This document shows positions 36,125-45,909 of a stretch of DNA of 64,000 nucleotides, in pieces. Under the pieces are notes generated by a model that worked only from the letters and a program-made list of their open reading frames with translations, was not told the DNA's origin and made no database searches. The stretch covers positions 58,923-122,922 of the forward strand of contig JAQBTG010000004.1 of the NCBI GenBank assembly GCA_027624955.1, in the 5' to 3' direction. Both the position numbers and the translations under genes were made by a program. Within the stretch, counting starts at the first letter, position 1. Each line of letters opens with the position of its first letter. Source of the stretch: Pseudomonadota bacterium (lineage in GTDB: Bacteria > Pseudomonadota > Alphaproteobacteria > UBA828).

Positions 36125-37492
36125 ATGTCCGCACGTGTCCTCGTTGTCGATGATATTCCTGTTAATGTCAGGTTGCTGGAAGCCAAGCTTTCGGCGGAAT
36201 ATTATGAAGTCATCACCGCCAGCAGCGGTGCCGAGGCGCTGGAAATAATACTAAAAGGGCCGCCCGATCTCGTCCTCCTCGATGTGATGATGCCGGAGAT
36301 GGATGGGTTTGAAGTGTGTCGGCGGATCAAGGCTAATCCGGCAACTGCGCTCCTTCCGGTGATCATGGTGACGGCGCTGAGCGACCAATCGGACCGTGTG
36401 GCCGGCCTCGAAGCTGGCGCCGATGATTTTCTCACGAAACCGGTGCGCGACCTGGCGCTGTTTGCCCGGCTGCGCTCGCTGTTGCGGGTGAAATTCCTGT
36501 TGGATGAGCTCCGCCTGCGTGAAGAAACATCGCGCCAGATGAATATTTTGCGCGATGTTGAAAACCGCAACGAACTGTTGCTGGGCAAGCGCGTTCTGTT
36601 CGTTGGTGAAGACTCCTCAGAGGGCGATCTGATTGCCGAGATATTCGATAAGACCAGCCACGTGGACGTGCTGTCAGATGCTATCGAAGCGATGCAGAAA
36701 GCGCTGGAAGAGAGCTACCACATGGTGTTCGTAAGCCTCAGCTTGATTGGCAGTGATCCGCTGCGTCTCTGTTCACAGCTGCGCTCAAATTTGTCGACGC
36801 GCTATATCCCGATCCTGGTTATCGTTGAAAATTCGGAACTCGAATTGGTGAGCAAGGCATTAGAATTGGGCGTTAGTGACTATATCATTCGGCCGATAGA
36901 TTTGAGCGAAGCGCGAGCCCGGTCGCTGACGCAAGCTAGGTACCGGCACTATCATGAAGAATTGCGCGGCGCCTTAGAAAACAGCATCGACATGGCGTTC
37001 ACAGACGGGCTTACGGGGCTCTATAACAGGCGATACGTCACCCGCCATCTCGCCGGACTCGCTAAGGATCGAAGCGCTGAAAATCGTAATATCGCGCTGA
37101 TCATGGTCGACATAGATCATTTCAAGATGGTCAATGACACTTTCGGGCACGATGTCGGTGACCAAGTGCTGAAAGAGTTATCCGGGCGCCTGCAGTTGAA
37201 CGTGCGCGGCCAGGATTTGGCCTCGCGCCTGGGTGGAGAGGAATTTCTCATCGTGATGATCAATGCCAACGAAGCAAGTGCGCAGTTGGTCGCCGAGCGA
37301 ATTCGCAACGATATCGCCAGTGTGCCCTTCAAGGCCGCCACGCCGAGAGGGAGTATCGATGTGACGGTGAGCGTCGGCGTGGCAATGCGCGAAAGCTCAT
37401 CCGAATCTCCGGATCAGCAATTGAAACGCGCCGATGAAGCGCTTTACGCGGCAAAGCGTGGCGGGCGGGATTGCGTCGTCATCGCCGCTTGA
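36125..37492 (+). CDS. pleD: PleD response regulator / diguanylate cyclase
   Basis: 455 residues: receiver domain 1 with phosphorylatable Asp53 (LVLLDVMMPEMDG), receiver-like domain 2 (about residues 155-280) that has lost the normal Asp pattern, and a GGDEF domain with SRLGGEEFLIVM. An RGQD inhibitory site is five residues before GGEEF. In Caulobacter, phosphorylated PleD drives the swarmer-to-stalked transition by c-di-GMP synthesis. Its usual neighbour divK is not upstream here. Confidence 0.94.
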   Translation: MSARVLVVDDIPVNVRLLEAKLSAEYYEVITASSGAEALEIILKGPPDLVLLDVMMPEMDGFEVCRRIKANPATALLPVIMVTALSDQSDRVAGLEAGADDFLTKPVRDLALFARLRSLLRVKFLLDELRLREETSRQMNILRDVENRNELLLGKRVLFVGEDSSEGDLIAEIFDKTSHVDVLSDAIEAMQKALEESYHMVFVSLSLIGSDPLRLCSQLRSNLSTRYIPILVIVENSELELVSKALELGVSDYIIRPIDLSEARARSLTQARYRHYHEELRGALENSIDMAFTDGLTGLYNRRYVTRHLAGLAKDRSAENRNIALIMVDIDHFKMVNDTFGHDVGDQVLKELSGRLQLNVRGQDLASRLGGEEFLIVMINANEASAQLVAERIRNDIASVPFKAATPRGSIDVTVSVGVAMRESSSESPDQQLKRADEALYAAKRGGRDCVVIAA

Positions 37493-37519
37493 AGGCGGCC
37501 GCCAGCAACATTTTTGTCC

Positions 37520-38041
37520 TTACTCGGGCGCCTTTAACGTGAGGCTCAAGGCTTCGGCCTGCGAGACTTGATCGGGCGTGAGCGCCGCACCGACAGCATC
37601 ACGCGCCCGGGCAGCATTTGCGTGCCCATCCAACGTAGCACGGTGCAGCCAGGCATAGGCACGCACCGCGTCGCGCGGCACGCCGCGGCCATCGATATAC
37701 ATAGACCCGAGGAGCACTTGGGCGCTGGTTAGCCCCGCACGCGCCGCCTGTTCATACCACGCTGCGGCGTCTTCATGCTGGTTCCGGGATTGAGCAAGAA
37801 CAGCCATGCCAAAGGCGGCATGATAGTCGCCCTCTTCGGCGAGCGGCCGCCAGATGGCTTCGGCTTGATCATGGTTGCCTGACGTATAAGCCTTCCAGCC
37901 CGGTGTCGGCTCAGCTTTGGCCAAACTTGCGGCGGTGAAAGCGAGTACTACGGAGAGCAGGAAGGCGGGGAGGATCGAACGTGAGGACAAACGCCACCTT
38001 CCTCTTAGGGCCGAGAAAGAACGGCGCGTCGCTGATGGCAT
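37520..38041 (-). CDS. Exported Sel1-like repeat protein
   Basis: 173 residues with a hydrophobic signal segment (residues 23-42, SLAKAEPTPG as the cleavage area). At least two Sel1/TPR-type repeats follow: AAFGMAVLAQSRNQHEDAAAWYEQAA and AQVLLGSMYIDGRGVPRDAVRAYAWLHRA. Such proteins bind partners in signalling or secretion. Function unknown. Convergent with pleD and just upstream of rpmG's end on the same strand. Confidence 0.85.
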   Translation of the reverse strand: MPSATRRSFSALRGRWRLSSRSILPAFLLSVVLAFTAASLAKAEPTPGWKAYTSGNHDQAEAIWRPLAEEGDYHAAFGMAVLAQSRNQHEDAAAWYEQAARAGLTSAQVLLGSMYIDGRGVPRDAVRAYAWLHRATLDGHANAARARDAVGAALTPDQVSQAEALSLTLKAPE

Positions 38042-38056
38042 GGCGCCAGGCGCCCG

Positions 38057-38224
38057 CTACTTTATTTTGGCTTCTTTAAACTCGACATGCTTGCGCACGA
38101 CGGGGTCGAATTTACGCAGCAACATTTTTTCGGTCTGCGTTTTCGGGTTTTTCCGCGTCGTATAATAAAAGCCTGTGCCAGCAGAGCTGACGAGCTTGAT
38201 TATGATGCTGCTTGCCTTGGCCAT
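38057..38224 (-). CDS. rpmG: 50S ribosomal protein L33
   Basis: A 55-residue protein read by hand: [20 protein letters not shown] at the start, [20 protein letters not shown] in the middle. It lacks the CxxC zinc pairs, so it is the zinc-free form, common in Proteobacteria. A strong promoter lies 42 bases upstream (38266-38293). Confidence 0.96.
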   Translation of the reverse strand: MAKASSIIIKLVSSAGTGFYYTTRKNPKTQTEKMLLRKFDPVVRKHVEFKEAKIK

Positions 38225-38265
38225 GGTCTAAATTCTGAGTTCTTTCAGGGCAGATATCCGAGCGG

Positions 38266-38293
38266 ACAATACAGCCCGTCTGAACTCTGTCAA
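38266..38293 (-). promoter_or_regulatory. rpmG promoter
   Basis: On the minus strand a perfect TTGACA (38293-38288), a 16-base spacer and TATTGT (38271-38266). Transcription would start near 38259, about 35 bases before the rpmG ATG. Confidence 0.65.
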
Positions 38294-38313
38294 GTGTAGC
38301 TGCGCCGCCGGAG

Positions 38314-39507
38314 TTAAGTGCCGTTGCGCCGCCGGATGCCGAGAAAAAGCGCGAGCGCCAATACCAGACAAAAAGCACCAATTATTAAGACGTTGAGGCC
38401 AAACGGGTCCCAGATATCGATCGCGCCACCGCCGATCAGCGGTCCGATGGTCGAGCCGATGGCGAGTATCATGGCGAACAGCGTGATCGCGGCGGCTAGC
38501 TCGCCGCCCGTGTAGCGGGCTCCGAGAATAGCCAGGGATACGGTGTAGAGACCGACCATCGAGCCGCCCACGACGAACAAGCAAATCCACATCGCCCAGT
38601 CGTGGCCGAGTGAAATAGGCAAGAATATCGCCGCCACCGTACCGGCCACGGCGCAAATCAGCAGGACGTGCATGCGATCAATACGGTCAGCCAGCCAGCC
38701 GATCGGGAATTGCAACAGGATCGAGCCGGCGACGAGAACAGTTACCAGGACGGTCGAAGTTTGCTCGTTCATCCCAAGGTGCAAACCAAAGACCGGTAGC
38801 AGGGAAAGCGCCGAAGAATCGATTATGCCGAAAGCGAATACGGCGGCGACCAACAGCGGCGTCGCCAACAGCACGGTCCGAGGGCGCAGTTTTCCCGCGG
38901 CCTCCATCGCCGGTGCCGGGCCGTAGGCGAAGGCCAACGGCAGGACAGCGCTGGCGAAGATGGCGGCGCCGATAAATATAGGCAGCGTGCCGTCGCTTCC
39001 AATCAGCCCGACCAGCAACGCCCCGACCGCCATACCGCCGGTAATGGCGGTGCCATAGATGCCGATCATACGCCCGCGGCGTGCGGCGCTGGCGCCCTGA
39101 GTGACCCAGATATCGCTGGCGATGAGGACCAGGAAGATGGTGCCGCCGAGCACGAAGCGAAGCGGAAACCAGACATAGAGGGGATCGAAATATGCCAGCG
39201 CGCCGAGCGCCACGGCGCCAATCAGAATGCCCACGAACATCGCGTTCCTGAGGCCGAGAGCGCCGATCATGCGCGGCACCAACGGGCCGAACAAAAGAAT
39301 GGCGGCCGATTCACTGGCGGCGCTCAGGCCGATCAAGGTGGAACCGATGCCGGCCTTTTCCATGATGATGGAGAGCAGCGGCAGGGTATAGCCGAACGTG
39401 AGGCCGACCAATCCGGCGCAGGCGATGACCGCGATCATGGCACGAACCGTCGTTTGACGTATTTCGCCATCCGCCGCCAGGAGCGTCGCAACCTTTTCTT
39501 GTGTCAC
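38314..39507 (-). CDS. Major facilitator superfamily transporter
   Basis: 397 residues with about 12 membrane helices. The MFS loop RMIGALGLRNA lies between helices 2 and 3 and the cytoplasmic loop GASAARRGRMIGIYGTAITGG between 4 and 5. The closest broad type is the YcaD/TetA-like drug or metabolite exporter group. Substrate unknown. Short cytoplasmic N-terminus. Confidence 0.9.
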   Translation of the reverse strand: MTQEKVATLLAADGEIRQTTVRAMIAVIACAGLVGLTFGYTLPLLSIIMEKAGIGSTLIGLSAASESAAILLFGPLVPRMIGALGLRNAMFVGILIGAVALGALAYFDPLYVWFPLRFVLGGTIFLVLIASDIWVTQGASAARRGRMIGIYGTAITGGMAVGALLVGLIGSDGTLPIFIGAAIFASAVLPLAFAYGPAPAMEAAGKLRPRTVLLATPLLVAAVFAFGIIDSSALSLLPVFGLHLGMNEQTSTVLVTVLVAGSILLQFPIGWLADRIDRMHVLLICAVAGTVAAIFLPISLGHDWAMWICLFVVGGSMVGLYTVSLAILGARYTGGELAAAITLFAMILAIGSTIGPLIGGGAIDIWDPFGLNVLIIGAFCLVLALALFLGIRRRNGT

Positions 39508-39522
39508 GGTTGTGCGGTGCTT

Positions 39523-39801
39523 CTATTCGGGTGTGTAGCCGATCGCCGCGCGGCCCTGCGGCGTAATTCGACAAATGATCCAATCCGGTTTGATCGGGTT
39601 GTGGCGCCACGGCTCTGCCCATCCCGCACCGAGACAGGCCCGCACGGTGCGGCTTGAGATTTGCCGCCCTTCTCCGTCGAACAGCGGCAATTTTCCGCCT
39701 GGCTGCGCGATTGCGCGTTCCAGCCAGCGGCGTTGCGACGGCGTTGGTCTGGCCACGCCCGTCTCCCTTGTCTCCCGAACCATCCAAGGGTAGCGCAGCA
39801 T
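39523..39801 (-). CDS. Small conserved-looking protein of unknown function
   Basis: 92 residues from ATG 39801. It looks like a compact winged-helix-type protein: RPTPSQRRWLERAIAQPGGK, then DGEGRQISSRTVRACLGAGW, then WIICRITPQGRAAIGYTPE. The repeated helix plus the terminal beta hairpin (ICRITPQGR) resemble marR-like wings, but no family can be named. The start overlaps nothing; rnr's stop is 31 bases upstream, so it may be an rnr operon member. Confidence 0.65.
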   Translation of the reverse strand: MLRYPWMVRETRETGVARPTPSQRRWLERAIAQPGGKLPLFDGEGRQISSRTVRACLGAGWAEPWRHNPIKPDWIICRITPQGRAAIGYTPE

Positions 39802-39832
39802 TGGCGTCGGCGCCAGAGGTGGCTGGTTTCGG

Positions 39833-42079
39833 CTATTTTCCCCTGTGCCGTTTTCCGCCTTTGCGGGCCTTCCCGGCACGTCCACGCTTCTTCGACGGAT
39901 CTCCTCCCGAGCGCTGTTTCCAAGGCTTTCCATTCAATTCGAGAAGTTCAAAGATCATGCCGCCGGTCAGCGCATTGGCGTCAGCGAGACGCACAACAAC
40001 GCGGTCGCCGATCGAGACGTGCGTCGCGCCGAACGACAGGGAATGGCGGGCCGGGTCATGGCGTGGGCGTGCGGCGCCCAGGGAGCGCGCCGGAATCAGC
40101 CCATCCGCGCCAGTTTCGTCAAGCTCAACAAACAGCCCGAAGCGCGCCACACCCGAGACCCGACCGGGAAAATCAGCGCCGACATGCGTAGCCAGATAGG
40201 CCGTGGTGTAACGGTCGTTGGCGTCGCGCTCCGCCACGACGGCGCGCCGCTCGGTCTGCGAAATATGTGCACAAACTTCGGTAAATTCCGTTTCCACACC
40301 CGGCGGCAGGCCGTCTTCGCCAAAGCCCAGAGCGGTAATCAGGGCGCGGTGAACAAGCAAATCCGCATAGCGCCGAATGGGAGAGGTGAAATGGGCATAG
40401 CGTTTGAGGGCGAGGCCGAAATGACCAATATTATTAGGCGAATACTCGGCCCGCGCCTGAGCCCGCAGCACCAAAGTGCTGATGAGATGTTGGTTCGGCC
40501 CGTCTGTTGCTTTGGCGAGGATTTGATTGAGATTGAGCGGCGTGATGTGGCGGCTCTTCGACAGCTTAAGACCAAACCCGGCCAGCATTTCGCGCAGACC
40601 CTCCAGTTTGGCGTCGTCGGGCTGATCGTGTGTTCGGTAGACGCACGGCATCTTGTGCGCCTCCAGGGTTTCCGCCGCGGCCACATTGGCGGCGATCATG
40701 AATTCCTCGATCAGTTTGTGGCTGTCATATCGCGGCGCTTCGGAAATACGTGCGACGCTGCCGTCAGGCGCCAATTTTATCTCTCTCTCGGGGAGGTCGA
40801 GTTCGAGAGTCCCACGTTTTCGCCGTGCCACCTCGAGCGCCAAATAGGCACCGTAAAGCGGCGCGACTACGCCTGCCATCAAGGGCTCGAGCGTGTCGTC
40901 GGGGTGGCCGTCCAGAGCCTTTTGCAGTTGCGCGTAATTGAGGCGGGCGGCGGAGCGCATAAGAGCGCGGACGAATTCATGGCGCCGTATCTCGCCCTCC
41001 TGGGAGAGGTAGATATGCACGGCGAGGCAGGCGCGGTCCTCATCGGGCTTTAGCGAACAGAGGCCGTTGGAAAGCGCTTCGGGCAGCATCGGCACCACGC
41101 GGTCCGGGAAATAGACCGAGTTGCCGCGCTCGCGCGCGTCGTGGTCGAGCGCGTCGCGATGGCGCGCATAATGGGCGACGTCGGCGATGGCGATAAGAAT
41201 ATGCCAGCCGCCTGGATTGGCGGGATCGCTATCGGCCTCGGCCCAGACCGCATCGTCGAAATCGCGGGCATCGACCCCGTCGATGGTAACCAAGGGGACG
41301 GCGCGCAAATCCGTGCGCTTATCGAGCGCCGCCGGCTGCGCGGCTTCGGCCTGAGCCAAAGCGGCATCGGAAAAAAGGGTGGGGATAAAATTGGCGTGAA
41401 TGGCGAGCAGACTGATGCTGTGCGGATCATTCATATTTCCGAGGCGTTCGGTCACGCGGGCGCGCGGCAGGCCGAGATGACGCCCCGACAGAATTTCTGC
41501 CAGCACCAGTTCGCCCGTCTCGGCGCCGGCGCAATGTTCGCTGGTGACGAGGTAATCGTTTCGCGCGCGGCGGTCCGCCGGTTGGATCCGTCCACCGTCG
41601 CGGTCGAGGCTAAAGAGCCCGATCACGCGCTTGCCGCCGGCTTCGAGCACGCGGATGGCCGTGGCCTGATAGCTGCCGTCGTCGAGATGCTCGAGGCGTG
41701 CCAGCACCCGGTCGCCGACGCCAAGCGCGCCTTGGCTCGGCGTTGCCGGCGTCATGTAGATAATTGGAATTTCCGTCGCGTCCGTCTTGTCGAGTGGGCG
41801 GGCGCGAAGTTCGCCGTCGGAATCGATCCGGTCGACCACTAGCACACAGACATTGGGTAGACTGCTTAGGCTTTGAGCGGGTCCACTCTTGCGATGGTCG
41901 AACACACCCTCTTCGCGCAGTGCACGCAATATCTCGCGCAGTTGCGTGCGCTGATCGCCGGTGATGGAAAATGCGCGGGCGATCTCACGTTTGCCGACGC
42001 GTCCACTGCTTTCGGCGATAAAACGGCGGATTTCGTCCTTGTCGGGAAACGGCGCGGCCTCGCGGCGCCTGGTCGGCAC
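39833..42079 (-). CDS. rnr: Ribonuclease R
   Basis: 3'-5' exoribonuclease that degrades structured RNA. RNB domain: VDARDFDDAVWAE carries the metal-binding aspartates, with HYARHRDALDHDARERGNSVYFP and LPEALSNGLCSLKPDEDRACL following. N-terminal winged helix and cold-shock domains, C-terminal S1 domain (FPGRVSGVARFGLFVELDETGADGLI) and a Lys/Arg-rich tail. Length 748 residues. Four bases separate it from topA. Confidence 0.95.
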   Translation of the reverse strand: MPTRRREAAPFPDKDEIRRFIAESSGRVGKREIARAFSITGDQRTQLREILRALREEGVFDHRKSGPAQSLSSLPNVCVLVVDRIDSDGELRARPLDKTDATEIPIIYMTPATPSQGALGVGDRVLARLEHLDDGSYQATAIRVLEAGGKRVIGLFSLDRDGGRIQPADRRARNDYLVTSEHCAGAETGELVLAEILSGRHLGLPRARVTERLGNMNDPHSISLLAIHANFIPTLFSDAALAQAEAAQPAALDKRTDLRAVPLVTIDGVDARDFDDAVWAEADSDPANPGGWHILIAIADVAHYARHRDALDHDARERGNSVYFPDRVVPMLPEALSNGLCSLKPDEDRACLAVHIYLSQEGEIRRHEFVRALMRSAARLNYAQLQKALDGHPDDTLEPLMAGVVAPLYGAYLALEVARRKRGTLELDLPEREIKLAPDGSVARISEAPRYDSHKLIEEFMIAANVAAAETLEAHKMPCVYRTHDQPDDAKLEGLREMLAGFGLKLSKSRHITPLNLNQILAKATDGPNQHLISTLVLRAQARAEYSPNNIGHFGLALKRYAHFTSPIRRYADLLVHRALITALGFGEDGLPPGVETEFTEVCAHISQTERRAVVAERDANDRYTTAYLATHVGADFPGRVSGVARFGLFVELDETGADGLIPARSLGAARPRHDPARHSLSFGATHVSIGDRVVVRLADANALTGGMIFELLELNGKPWKQRSGGDPSKKRGRAGKARKGGKRHRGK

Positions 42080-42083
42080 GGGC

Positions 42084-44714
42084 TTAGCTATTCCCGACGC
42101 TATCTTGGTTAGCGCCGACGGCCCCCTTGGCCGGGCTTTTTTTCTTCTTCGCGACGGGTTTCTTCTTGGCGCCAGTCTTTGCGGCGCTCTTCTTCTTTGC
42201 GGCGGGCTTCTTTTTTACGCTGCCTTTTTTCTTGCCAGCCTTCGCTGCCAGCAGCACCAAGGCTTCTTCGAGGGTGAGCGCGTTTTGATCCGCCCCCTTA
42301 GGCAAGGTAGCGTTTGTGCGTTTGTGCTGCACATACGTGCCGTAACGGCCTTCCTTCATGGTCACCGGCGCGTCGTCGTCGGGGTGCTTGCCGAGCTCAC
42401 GTAGCACCGAGGCGCCGCGTGAGCTGACTTCGGCTAACAAACTAACCGCTCGATTAAGGCCAATGCTCAATATGTCGTCGTCTTTCTTCAACGATTTGAA
42501 CTTGCCGTCATGTTTGACGTAGGGGCCGAAGCGCCCGATCCCAGCGGTGATCATCTTGCCGCCTTCGGGATGGGCCCCGACATCGCGCGGCAACGACAAC
42601 AGGCCAAGTGCTGCTTCCAGATCGACGGTATCCGGCACCACGTCACGCGGCAGCGAAACGCGCTGCGGCTTGCTTTTACCATCTTCGGCGATTTCGCCCA
42701 ATTGCAGGTAATAGCCGAAGGGCCCTTTACGGAGCGTAATCGCCAGCTTTGAATCCGGGTGGGTGCCGATTTCTCTCGGCCCGGTATCGGCGTCGCCGTC
42801 GCCGCTAAGCGGGCGCGTATGGCGGCACTCCGGATAGTTTGTGCAGCCGATGAACGGGCCGTGCTTGCCAAGTTTTAGATTAAGTCGGCCATCATCGCAT
42901 GTCGGACAGAGGCGCGGGTCCTTGCCATCTTCGGAAACGGGAAACAAGTGCGGTGCCAATGTTTCGTCGAGAACTTCGATGACCTGGGTGATCCGCAGTT
43001 CCGAGGTTTCGTCAATGGCGCCTTTGAAATCGGTCCAGAATCCGGCGAGTACCTTGTGCCAATCGATCTGGCCGTCGGAAATACTGTCGAGCTCGGATTC
43101 AAGCGCGGCGGTGAAGTCATACTCCACATAGCGGCGGAAATAATTTTCCAGGAATACGGTGACGATGCGGCCGCGATCCTCCGGTATGAAGCGGCGGCGC
43201 TCGATGCGGACATAATTGCGGTCCTGGAGCACCGATATGATCGAGGCATAAGTGGAAGGCCGGCCGATGCCGAGCCGTTCCAATTCCCTCACCAGGCTCG
43301 CTTCAGAAAAGCGCGGTGGCGGCTCGGTGAAGTGCTGCTCTGGGATAACAGTGGCGAGGGAAAGTGCTTCATCCTTCTTCACTTGAGGCAGCCGGCGATC
43401 ACCGTCCTCGCCAGCGGCGTCATCGCGGCCTTCCTGATAGAGGCGCAAAAAGCCGTCAAAGGCGATTACCGAGCCGGTGGCGCGCAATGTGTGTTTGCCG
43501 TCGCCGGGCTCGATTACGATGGCGGTTTGATCGATCTCGGCGCTCGCCATTTGGCTGGCCATGGTGCGTTTCCAAATCAGCTCATAAAGCCGGGCCTGAT
43601 CGGTGCTGAGCATGCCACGCACCTTCTGAGGCAGCTGGCTGAGATCGGTCGGGCGAATAGCTTCATGCGCTTCTTGGGCGTTCTTAGCTTGGGCGCGATA
43701 GGTACGCACTGTATCCGGCACATAGCGTGCGCCATATTCACGTTCGATGGTGGCGCGCGCCTGCTGTAAGGCTTCCGCGGCAATATGGACGCCATCGGTC
43801 CGCATATAGGTGATCAGCCCGACGCGCTCCCCGTCCAGCGCCACGCCTTCGTATAATTGTTGCGCTACGCCCATGGTCTGGCGCGCCGTGAAGGACAGTT
43901 TGCGCGAGGCTTCCTGCTGCAAGGTAGAAGTGGTGAACGGCGGCGACGGATTGCGGTGGGTGCGCTTGGCTTCGACTTCCCGTACGGCGTGCTCGCCGGC
44001 TGCGACGCGATCGCGCGCGGCCATCGCGCGGGCCTCGTCCGCAAGGTCGAATTTGTCTAATCTTTTGCCGTCGAGATGGGTGAGGCGTGCTTCGATCTCA
44101 TCGCCGGCGGCGGTCTTCAACTTGGCCGCGACGGTCCAATACTCGCGCGCGATAAACGCCTCAATCGCGGCCTCGCGCTCGCAAATTAGGCGCAGCGCGA
44201 CCGATTGTACGCGCCCTGCCGAGCGCGATCCCGGCAGCTTTCGCCACAGGATCGGCGACAGCGTGAAGCCGACGAGATAATCCAGTGCGCGTCGCGCGCG
44301 ATAGGCATCGATCAAGTCGTCATCGAGCTTGCGCGGATTGGCCATGGCGGCCAAGACGGCGGTTTTGGTGATTTCGGTAAACACGACCCGTTCGACGGCA
44401 ATACCGTCAAGGAGATTGCGTCCCTTCAACTCGTCCATCACATGCCACGAGATGGCCTCGCCTTCACGGTCGGGGTCAGTGGCGAGATAGAGATGCTGGG
44501 CGTTCTTGAGCGCTTTTCCGATGGCGCGGATATTTTTTTCGGCGCCGTCCGAAACCATCCAGGTCATTTCAAAATTTTCGTCTGGACGGACGGATCCGTT
44601 CTTGGGCGGCAGATCGCGCACATGTCCATAGGAGGCCAGCACCACGTAATCTGGCCCCAAATATTTATTGATTGTCGAGGCCTTTGCGGGCGACTCGACG
44701 ACGACGACATTCAT
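42084..44714 (-). CDS. topA: DNA topoisomerase I
   Basis: Type IA topoisomerase relaxing negative supercoils. Toprim domain starts VVVESPAKASTINKYLGPDY; the active-site tyrosine is in GLITYMRTDGV. One four-cysteine zinc-binding segment (LCPTCDDGR ... FIGCTNYPEC) precedes three topo C-terminal repeats and a long Lys/Ala-rich tail (KKKPAAKKKSAAK). Length 876 residues. Order dprA-topA-rnr is typical of the class. Confidence 0.96.
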   Translation of the reverse strand: MNVVVVESPAKASTINKYLGPDYVVLASYGHVRDLPPKNGSVRPDENFEMTWMVSDGAEKNIRAIGKALKNAQHLYLATDPDREGEAISWHVMDELKGRNLLDGIAVERVVFTEITKTAVLAAMANPRKLDDDLIDAYRARRALDYLVGFTLSPILWRKLPGSRSAGRVQSVALRLICEREAAIEAFIAREYWTVAAKLKTAAGDEIEARLTHLDGKRLDKFDLADEARAMAARDRVAAGEHAVREVEAKRTHRNPSPPFTTSTLQQEASRKLSFTARQTMGVAQQLYEGVALDGERVGLITYMRTDGVHIAAEALQQARATIEREYGARYVPDTVRTYRAQAKNAQEAHEAIRPTDLSQLPQKVRGMLSTDQARLYELIWKRTMASQMASAEIDQTAIVIEPGDGKHTLRATGSVIAFDGFLRLYQEGRDDAAGEDGDRRLPQVKKDEALSLATVIPEQHFTEPPPRFSEASLVRELERLGIGRPSTYASIISVLQDRNYVRIERRRFIPEDRGRIVTVFLENYFRRYVEYDFTAALESELDSISDGQIDWHKVLAGFWTDFKGAIDETSELRITQVIEVLDETLAPHLFPVSEDGKDPRLCPTCDDGRLNLKLGKHGPFIGCTNYPECRHTRPLSGDGDADTGPREIGTHPDSKLAITLRKGPFGYYLQLGEIAEDGKSKPQRVSLPRDVVPDTVDLEAALGLLSLPRDVGAHPEGGKMITAGIGRFGPYVKHDGKFKSLKKDDDILSIGLNRAVSLLAEVSSRGASVLRELGKHPDDDAPVTMKEGRYGTYVQHKRTNATLPKGADQNALTLEEALVLLAAKAGKKKGSVKKKPAAKKKSAAKTGAKKKPVAKKKKSPAKGAVGANQDSVGNS

Positions 44715-44750
44715 GTAGCTAATATACTCGAACTGGAATAATGCGAATTA

Positions 44751-45887
44751 TCACACTGATTCTATTAACGAAACCTGACCTCCAACATGGCGTTCCAAGC
44801 GGCCCGCCAGCTCAAGTTCCAACAAGATGGTGAGTGGCAGGGCAGGTGTCAACCTGCTCTGACGCAGCAGCTCGTCAATCGGAACAGGGCTCGGGCCGAG
44901 CAGTTCAAGCGCTCTAGGGCGGGCCGCAGCCAGTTCCGATTCGCCCATCGCCACCATGTCCGGAGCGCCAAATTCGTCGTTTCGTTGCTCACCCAGGGTG
45001 TCGGGAATTACGCCGGCAAAGGCTTCGATAATGTCCTCAGCCCCTTGCACCAGGATTGCGCCGTCGCGGATCAGGCCGTTGCAACCGCGGCTGCGCGAAT
45101 CCAGCGGTGAGCCCGGCACCGCGAATACTTCGCGGCCCTGTTCGCCCGCCAGGCGGGCGGTTATGAGCGAGCCTGAACGCGGCGCGGCCTCGACGACGAC
45201 GACGCCGCGCGCCAAGCCTGATATGATTCTATTGCGGCGGGGAAAATGGCGCGCCTGGGGAACGGTGCCGAGCGGCGGCTCGCCGATTACCACACCGCGC
45301 GCGACGATTTCCTCGTAGAGCGCGGCGTTTTGCTTGGGATAGACGACATCGACGCCGCCGCCCATCACGGCGAGAGTGCCGCTCTCGAGCGCGCCTTGAT
45401 GTGCCGCCGTGTCGATGCCGCGCGCCATGCCGGAGACTACGGCGAAACCGGCGGCGCCCAAATCCGCCGCCAAGTGGCAGGCGAATCGGATGCCGTTGGC
45501 CGAGGCGTTGCGCGCGCCCACCATGGCGATGATATTACTTTCGAGCAGATGGCCATGCCCGCGGATGGCGATCAGTGGCGGACAATCGGAAAGCGCGGCG
45601 AGCGGTGCGGGATAGCCGCACTCATGACAGGCGAGGAAACGGCCGCCGATTTTTTCAAGCGCAGCGATCTCGCGCTCGGCGTCCGATTTGGAGAACAGTT
45701 TGATAGAGCGCTTGCGGCCGCCGCTGCGCGCCAACTCCGGCAATGCGTCGAGCGCCCGTGCCGCGCCGCCAAAGCGTTGCAAAAGCGCGAAGAAGGTGAT
45801 GGGGCCGATATTTTCGCTGCGCGACAGGCGCAGCCAGTCGAGACGTTCGTTGTCGCTAAGAGGGCGCGCATCAACCATAGGTGGCAA
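44751..45887 (-). CDS. dprA: DNA-processing protein DprA
   Basis: Loads RecA on incoming single-stranded DNA during transformation. The Rossmann core reads MVGARNASANGIRFA, VVSGMARGIDTAAHQGALES and GGGVDVVYPKQN, with RNRIISGLARGVVVVEA following. The N-terminal SAM-like domain is present; the C-terminal winged helix (PVPIDELLRQSRLTPALPLTILLELELAGRLERHVGG) is also complete. Length 378 residues. Confidence 0.95.
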   Translation of the reverse strand: MPPMVDARPLSDNERLDWLRLSRSENIGPITFFALLQRFGGAARALDALPELARSGGRKRSIKLFSKSDAEREIAALEKIGGRFLACHECGYPAPLAALSDCPPLIAIRGHGHLLESNIIAMVGARNASANGIRFACHLAADLGAAGFAVVSGMARGIDTAAHQGALESGTLAVMGGGVDVVYPKQNAALYEEIVARGVVIGEPPLGTVPQARHFPRRNRIISGLARGVVVVEAAPRSGSLITARLAGEQGREVFAVPGSPLDSRSRGCNGLIRDGAILVQGAEDIIEAFAGVIPDTLGEQRNDEFGAPDMVAMGESELAAARPRALELLGPSPVPIDELLRQSRLTPALPLTILLELELAGRLERHVGGQVSLIESV

Positions 45888-45909
45888 TTAATAGATAAAC
45901 ATCAAACCG

